A stretch of 64,000 nt of DNA from Welwitschia mirabilis (Eukaryota > Gnetophyta > Gnetopsida > Welwitschiales), in contig JBOZIK010000001.1 of the NCBI GenBank assembly GCA_051453625.1, forward strand, positions 148,457,794 through 148,521,793, read 5' to 3'. How positions within the stretch are numbered: position 1 is the stretch's first letter; each line of letters starts with the position of its first letter. Below, one piece after another: positions 60,301 through 64,000 of the stretch. Under the pieces are notes generated by a model that was given only the letters and a program-made list of their open reading frames with translations, was not told the origin of the DNA and ran no database searches. Position numbers and translations under genes: made by a program.

Positions 60301-61130
60301 AGCTTAAAAACACAGTCACCATGATGTTCTATCATAAATACACCAAGGAAAATTTTCCTAAGAGGATCCTTGGAAACTCCACTGGGAGGTCAGTGAGCCA
60401 TGCTTCATGATTCCTTTCTTTTCTAACTATGGTTGCACTCTATTCATCATGGATAATTAGATAATAAAATAATAAAGACATGGAGGCTATAAGATCAGTG
60501 GTGTTTCTAGTTTCATTAGAGGCATTGCTTATTTTATAAACTCTTCTCCTTTCCACATGATCATTTTATTTCTTAGGATTCAAGTGTTTATTTTGAGATG
60601 AAAGTAGTTGAGTTCATTTTTTAGCCACTCTTTAATCTTATCATTTATTATTTAATACATTTGATTTTTAGCATCGTCATAATACTACCTTATAAAATGG
60701 AATTTTTTTATACTTAAAATTCATGCATTTTAAAATCAAGTGATGTTATGATTTCTTCTAAAGGATTTTGCTAGGTTAAATTTAGAATAGGTAGGCTTTC
60801 TTCTTTGTATTGCCTTATGTTCATTCTTTTTGATCAATTAGTTATTTTGAAGTTATTTCTGTATTTTTTTAATCATTTTAAGACCTTAGAATTTAATGGC
60901 TTTCATGTCTAATTTTCCATAAAGAATTTATTCCTACTTAGATGAGTTTTCTTAATAATTTTGTGATGTTTATTTTTAGTCTTATAGAGTTCTAAGTGCT
61001 ACTCTTAATCATATTTGTGATGGCACGTTTGTTGAGCATTCACAAATGTACTTCATCCTAATTAGTACATTTTCATTATCTACTCTTTCCATGCTTGTCA
61101 AAATATTTTATACATCTCTATTTTTCAAAT
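60301..61130 (+). other. Conserved post-pol region of EN
   Basis: Aligns for about 0.7 kb with the complement of 42900-43500 in EB. Best blocks: 'GGTCAGTGAGCCATGCTTC' at 60387-60406 and 'tcattagaggcattgctta' at 60516-60534. No open frame. Conservation between otherwise diverged elements suggests an RNA-level function (splice acceptor, packaging or structure), or simply younger shared ancestry. Confidence 0.6.
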
Positions 61131-61506
61131 TTAACATTTATACACTTAATTTGCATCTAATTCATTAATTTTCCAAATTCAAAAAACTGCATCATCAACA
61201 TTCTCATTCTTATCTACTTTCTGTACTTTACTAGCCAATACGGGATATATTATTTTTCTTGGAAAAGGGTAGGACTTATTTCCAGGCTTATTTTTATAAT
61301 TTTTTAAGTTATCCTAAACCTTTTATGAGACATAATTTTTTGAAATTTTTACTTGATATACATGATGAGTTATGTGTTATTTTCTATGTGATGTGTTTGA
61401 TATTATTTATGAGATTATTTTATAATTTTAAGATTGATTTTTTTAAGATAATTTGACTTGCAATTGTAGTTGTTCATTTGGTTTTGATTAAGAACTAATA
61501 ACGGTT
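61131..61506 (+). other. EN spacer before polypurine tract
   Basis: AT-rich. The frame 61259-61456 has no motif. Lacks any counterpart of the duplicated EB frame. Confidence 0.4.
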
Positions 61507-61519
61507 AAGTAAAGGGCTA
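61507..61519 (+). promoter_or_regulatory. Polypurine tract of EN
   Basis: 'aagtaaagggcta' directly before the 3' LTR. It corresponds base for base in position to the EB tract aagtggggggcta, with three G-to-A changes. Confidence 0.7.
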
Positions 61520-62762
61520 TGATACACTACCAAATTGTATGCATTTGATGGAGTGTTTATGATCTATTTTATAGGACATTTATATAGGCTTAAATGCAAT
61601 CCTAATAATTTTGAAGAATTGATGAAAGATCTCAGAAATATGTAAATCTTAACATGATTAGAGGCATTTAAAGCATTTTTTAATATATTGTTCATTATAA
61701 GAAGACCACCAATTCAAAAGGATAACTTATTTTAAGTTAAAAAGACAAAAAAGACTATCATCCCCTTAGTCATCCCTAAGACAAATAAGAAGATAACACT
61801 GTAGATGTCATATGGGAATGCTGATGTAGGCTAGAGCTAGTACTATTGAATCATCCTTTATAAAGGGGTGTTATCCCCATAGGCATCCCCATGTTTGTAA
61901 GATGACAAATGTAATGTTTAATCCATCATCCCTTTATTCATCCCCATGATAAGTAGGGCTACACTTATAACCACCAACTGATCCTTGTCCATTTCAACCA
62001 TTTCTTTCTTGTAATTGAGCATATTTTGTAATGAATTTTATGCATTAGTTTTTTCTTATTAACCTTATAAATAAAACCCTTCTTTAACTCTCCTCTCCAT
62101 CTTCATTTACACCAGACAGTCTTGTGATAGGAGATCGAAGGGTTGAAGATCCATCTCATGAGTTGCGAAAAGATGTTTTCTTGGTAAATGGCTATGTATC
62201 CTTTATTGAGGCTTATTTTTTCTATAATTTAGATGCTAGTTCTATTTTAATATAAAACTCTATTTCATTTATACATTTAGTTCTATTATATCTCCCTTAT
62301 GATTTATGTTGTCCTTAATCCAATGAAAGTTTCATTAATAATATAAGTCCTAAGGGTAGTATTTGTTAAGGCTGAAGAAAGTAGCTTTAGATTTATTTCA
62401 CATTGCATTTATTTGACTTACCAGATAGCTTAAGTTATTCCTAGTTAGTGACAGTCTCCTTGATAGATTTAGGTTATACAGGGCTAACCCTCTTGACCCG
62501 TCGATTTAGTACTCAGATACTTATTCATTTAGGTTAAGTGCATTTACATTACATCAAATATTTATTTTTTTCATTGGTTCTTAAGTTTTGGTTAACATAT
62601 TCTCTTCAAAAATCAATTCTTATTTTTCTCTTATAATTCTTCAACAGGTTATGACATTTGGATCACCCCCATTCATATTAAAGTGTGTATTTTTCAATCT
62701 ATATATTTTGATTAATAGGATTTGGAGTAAGACATGAAGTTGCAAAAATATGCACTACAACA
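61520..62762 (+). repeat. 3' LTR of EN
   Basis: Begins 'tgatacactaccaaattgta', close to the EB LTR start (tgttgcactaccaactta). Ends 'tgcactacaaca'. Clear promoter 'cttataaataaaac' at 62064-62077. Inverted repeats at 61757-61792, 61867-61905 and 61924-61958. Flanking bases show no obvious target duplication. Confidence 0.9.
62064..62077 (+). promoter_or_regulatory. TATA box in EN 3' LTR
   Basis: 'cttataaataaaac', followed after about 20 bases by the C/T-rich run tctcctctccatcttc, the expected U3/R junction. The 5' LTR copy is 'ctctaaataag' (55387-55397), weakened. Confidence 0.6.
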
Positions 62763-62915
62763 TAGATGATAATCAGAGATGATAATTAACTCTAAGAAGT
62801 CCATAATGGAAACTAAAAATTTTAACATAGAGCTGAAACCTTTAGTCAATCGACTAAAATATATATTTCTGTTTAATAATTAAAATAAACCTTTAATAAT
62901 AAATGAAAATATTTC
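62763..62915 (+). pseudogene. EH protease-RT linker, part 2
   Basis: 'ELKPLVNRLKYIFLF' at about 62831-62875 is the family linker block before RT; it continues the gene broken at 54858. Supports insertion of EN into EH. Confidence 0.7.
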
Positions 62916-63451
62916 CCCTTAATAAGAATCAACTTTAATCACTCTTGATTATAAGGTTAATGAATTTTATTGATTAGCCATCCTTACTTCCATAATTTAA
63001 TAGAAAATGTACCTTAAAGTTAATGCAAAACTAGTTAGGAATCTATAAAGAAGACTAAATCTATCCCTTAAACAAGTTATTAAAGATGAAATCATTAAAC
63101 TAATCAATGCTAAAATTATTTATTCTATATCTACTAATGAATGGATTAGCTCTTTGATGGCAGTGCTAAAAAACAATGGAAAGTGAAGAATTTATATTGA
63201 TTTTAGAAAGCTTAAGGAAGTAACAAAGAAAGACCATTTTCCTTTACCTTTTCTAGACCAAATTCTTGATATAATCTAAGGAAATAACTATTATTATTTT
63301 TTTGATGAATATATTAGTTATAATTAGGTTTGTATAGCTATTAAATATCAAATAAAAATAACTTTTACTTTATCTTTTTGAACATTTGCCTCTAAACACA
63401 TGCCTTTTGGACTTTATAATGCCCCTAGAATCTTTCAATGTGTCATGATAT
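62916..63451 (+). pseudogene. EH reverse transcriptase N-terminal half, tandem copy 1
   Basis: 'NAKLVRNL' entry near 63024, 'KDEIIKLINAKIIYSIS' about 63085-63135, 'NEWISSLMAVLKNNGK' about 63137-63185, 'YIDFRKLKEVTKKDHFPLP' about 63193-63250, 'LDQILDII', 'FDEYISYN', 'IKITFTLSF', 'MPFGLYNAPRIFQCVM' to about 63448. It stops before the active site, then the same segment begins again at 63452. Confidence 0.85.
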
Positions 63452-64000
63452 CCCTCAATAAGAATCAACTTTAATATCATTCTTGACTTCCAAAATTAAT
63501 GTATTTTCTTAAACTTAAAAGGATTTAGCAACCATTCCCACTTCCATAGTTTAACATAAAATCTACCTTGAAGATAATGCAAAACTAGTTAGATAACCCC
63601 AAAGAAGACTAAATCTAGTCCTTAAATAAATTATTAAAGATGAAATCATTAAACTAATGGACTTCAAAATTATTTATGCCATATCTAATAGTGAGTGAAT
63701 TAGTCATTTGACAATAGTGCTAAAAAAAGATGGGAAGTGAAAAATGTATGCTGATTTTAATAAAGAAATAAAGAAAGACCATTACCCTTTATCGTTTCTA
63801 GAACAAATTATTGTTAGAATCCAAGGACATGCCTTTTATTATTTTTTTGATAAGTATAGTGGTTATAATCGGATTTGTACATCTAGTGATGATTAAGCAA
63901 AAATAACTTTTACTTTATCTTTTAGAATTTTTTCCTTTAGATGCATGCCTTTTGGGTTTTATAATGCCCTTAAAACCTTTCAATGTGTAATGATAAGTAT
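63452..64000 (+). pseudogene. EH reverse transcriptase N-terminal half, tandem copy 2 (runs off window)
   Basis: Starts with the same linker bases (ccctcaataagaatcaac) as copy 1. RT blocks: 'NAKLVR' near 63569, 'DFKIIYAISNSE', 'VLKKDGK', 'KEIKKDHYPLSFLEQII', 'QGHAFYYFFDKYSGYNRI', 'AKITFTLSFRIFSFRCMPF' and 'FQCVMIS' at the window edge. Active site lies beyond 64000. Unit length is about 536 bp. Copies differ by many substitutions and a small indel, so the duplication is not recent, or two paralogues were joined. Confidence 0.85.

Noticed and set aside
1-64000. tRNA, rRNA or small RNA genes
   Set aside because: Only primer binding sites complementary to tRNA 3' ends were seen; no full cloverleaf or rRNA sequence was recognised.

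Overview
This window comes from a land-plant nuclear genome, most likely a dicot, in a gene-poor repeat-rich region. It is very A+T rich. I see no intact cellular gene, no operon-like layout and no RNA gene. Nearly everything recognisable is decayed LTR retrotransposon. The dominant family is Ty3/gypsy, Athila-like: its protease, reverse transcriptase, RNase H and integrase motifs fit, its LTRs are about 0.9-1.5 kb, and its primer binding sites match the 3' end of tRNA-Asp. One Ty1/copia remnant and one other gypsy gag (tRNA-iMet primer site) are also present. The species cannot be named from the sequence.

Layout. 1-480 is a short G+C- and CpG-bearing segment of unknown nature. 481-4351 is the 5' end (minus strand) of an Athila-like element, 'E0', with its 5' LTR at 3157-4351. 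4354-10243 is flanked by ~480 bp direct repeats and holds a minus-strand gypsy gag ('EC'). 10245-11702 is a minus-strand copia remnant (GAG-pre-integrase, protease, zinc knuckle, iMet primer site). 12100-17380 is largely unreadable. 17380-19626 plus 29289-33531 are two halves of one minus-strand Athila-like element ('EA'), split by a complete plus-strand Athila-like element, 'E1' (19627-29288). About 33.5-35.7 kb is a plus-strand LTR and leader ('EF').

From 35695 to the right edge runs one plus-strand host element, 'EH'. It has a 5' LTR (35695-38077), tRNA-Asp site, leader, gag (51.9-53.0 kb), protease (54.15-54.49 kb) and reverse transcriptase (62.8-64.0 kb, tandemly duplicated), and continues beyond the window. 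EH is interrupted twice. A complete 13 kb minus-strand element, 'EB' (38259-51421), sits in its leader. A 7.9 kb plus-strand element, 'EN' (54859-62762), sits in its protease-RT linker.

EN is the most unusual object. It has paired LTRs, a tRNA-Asp site and a polypurine tract, but no recognisable gag, protease, RT or RNase H. The gag position holds a long Asn/Glu/Asp/Ser-rich reading frame (57032-58812) that I do not recognise, whose stops mostly look like mutated Gln or Trp codons. Only an integrase C-terminal remnant and the family's conserved post-pol region remain.

Two signals run across the window. First, decay is strongly biased to C-to-T / G-to-A changes, as expected of long-methylated DNA. 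Second, a nested inverted-repeat motif (outer TCATCC/GGATGA around inner TCATC/GATGA) recurs in LTRs and leaders of these elements. Several assembly gaps are flanked by duplicated sequence, so parts of EB and of the EH LTR may be scaffolding artefacts. All homology statements are by eye from motif recognition; no database search was run.
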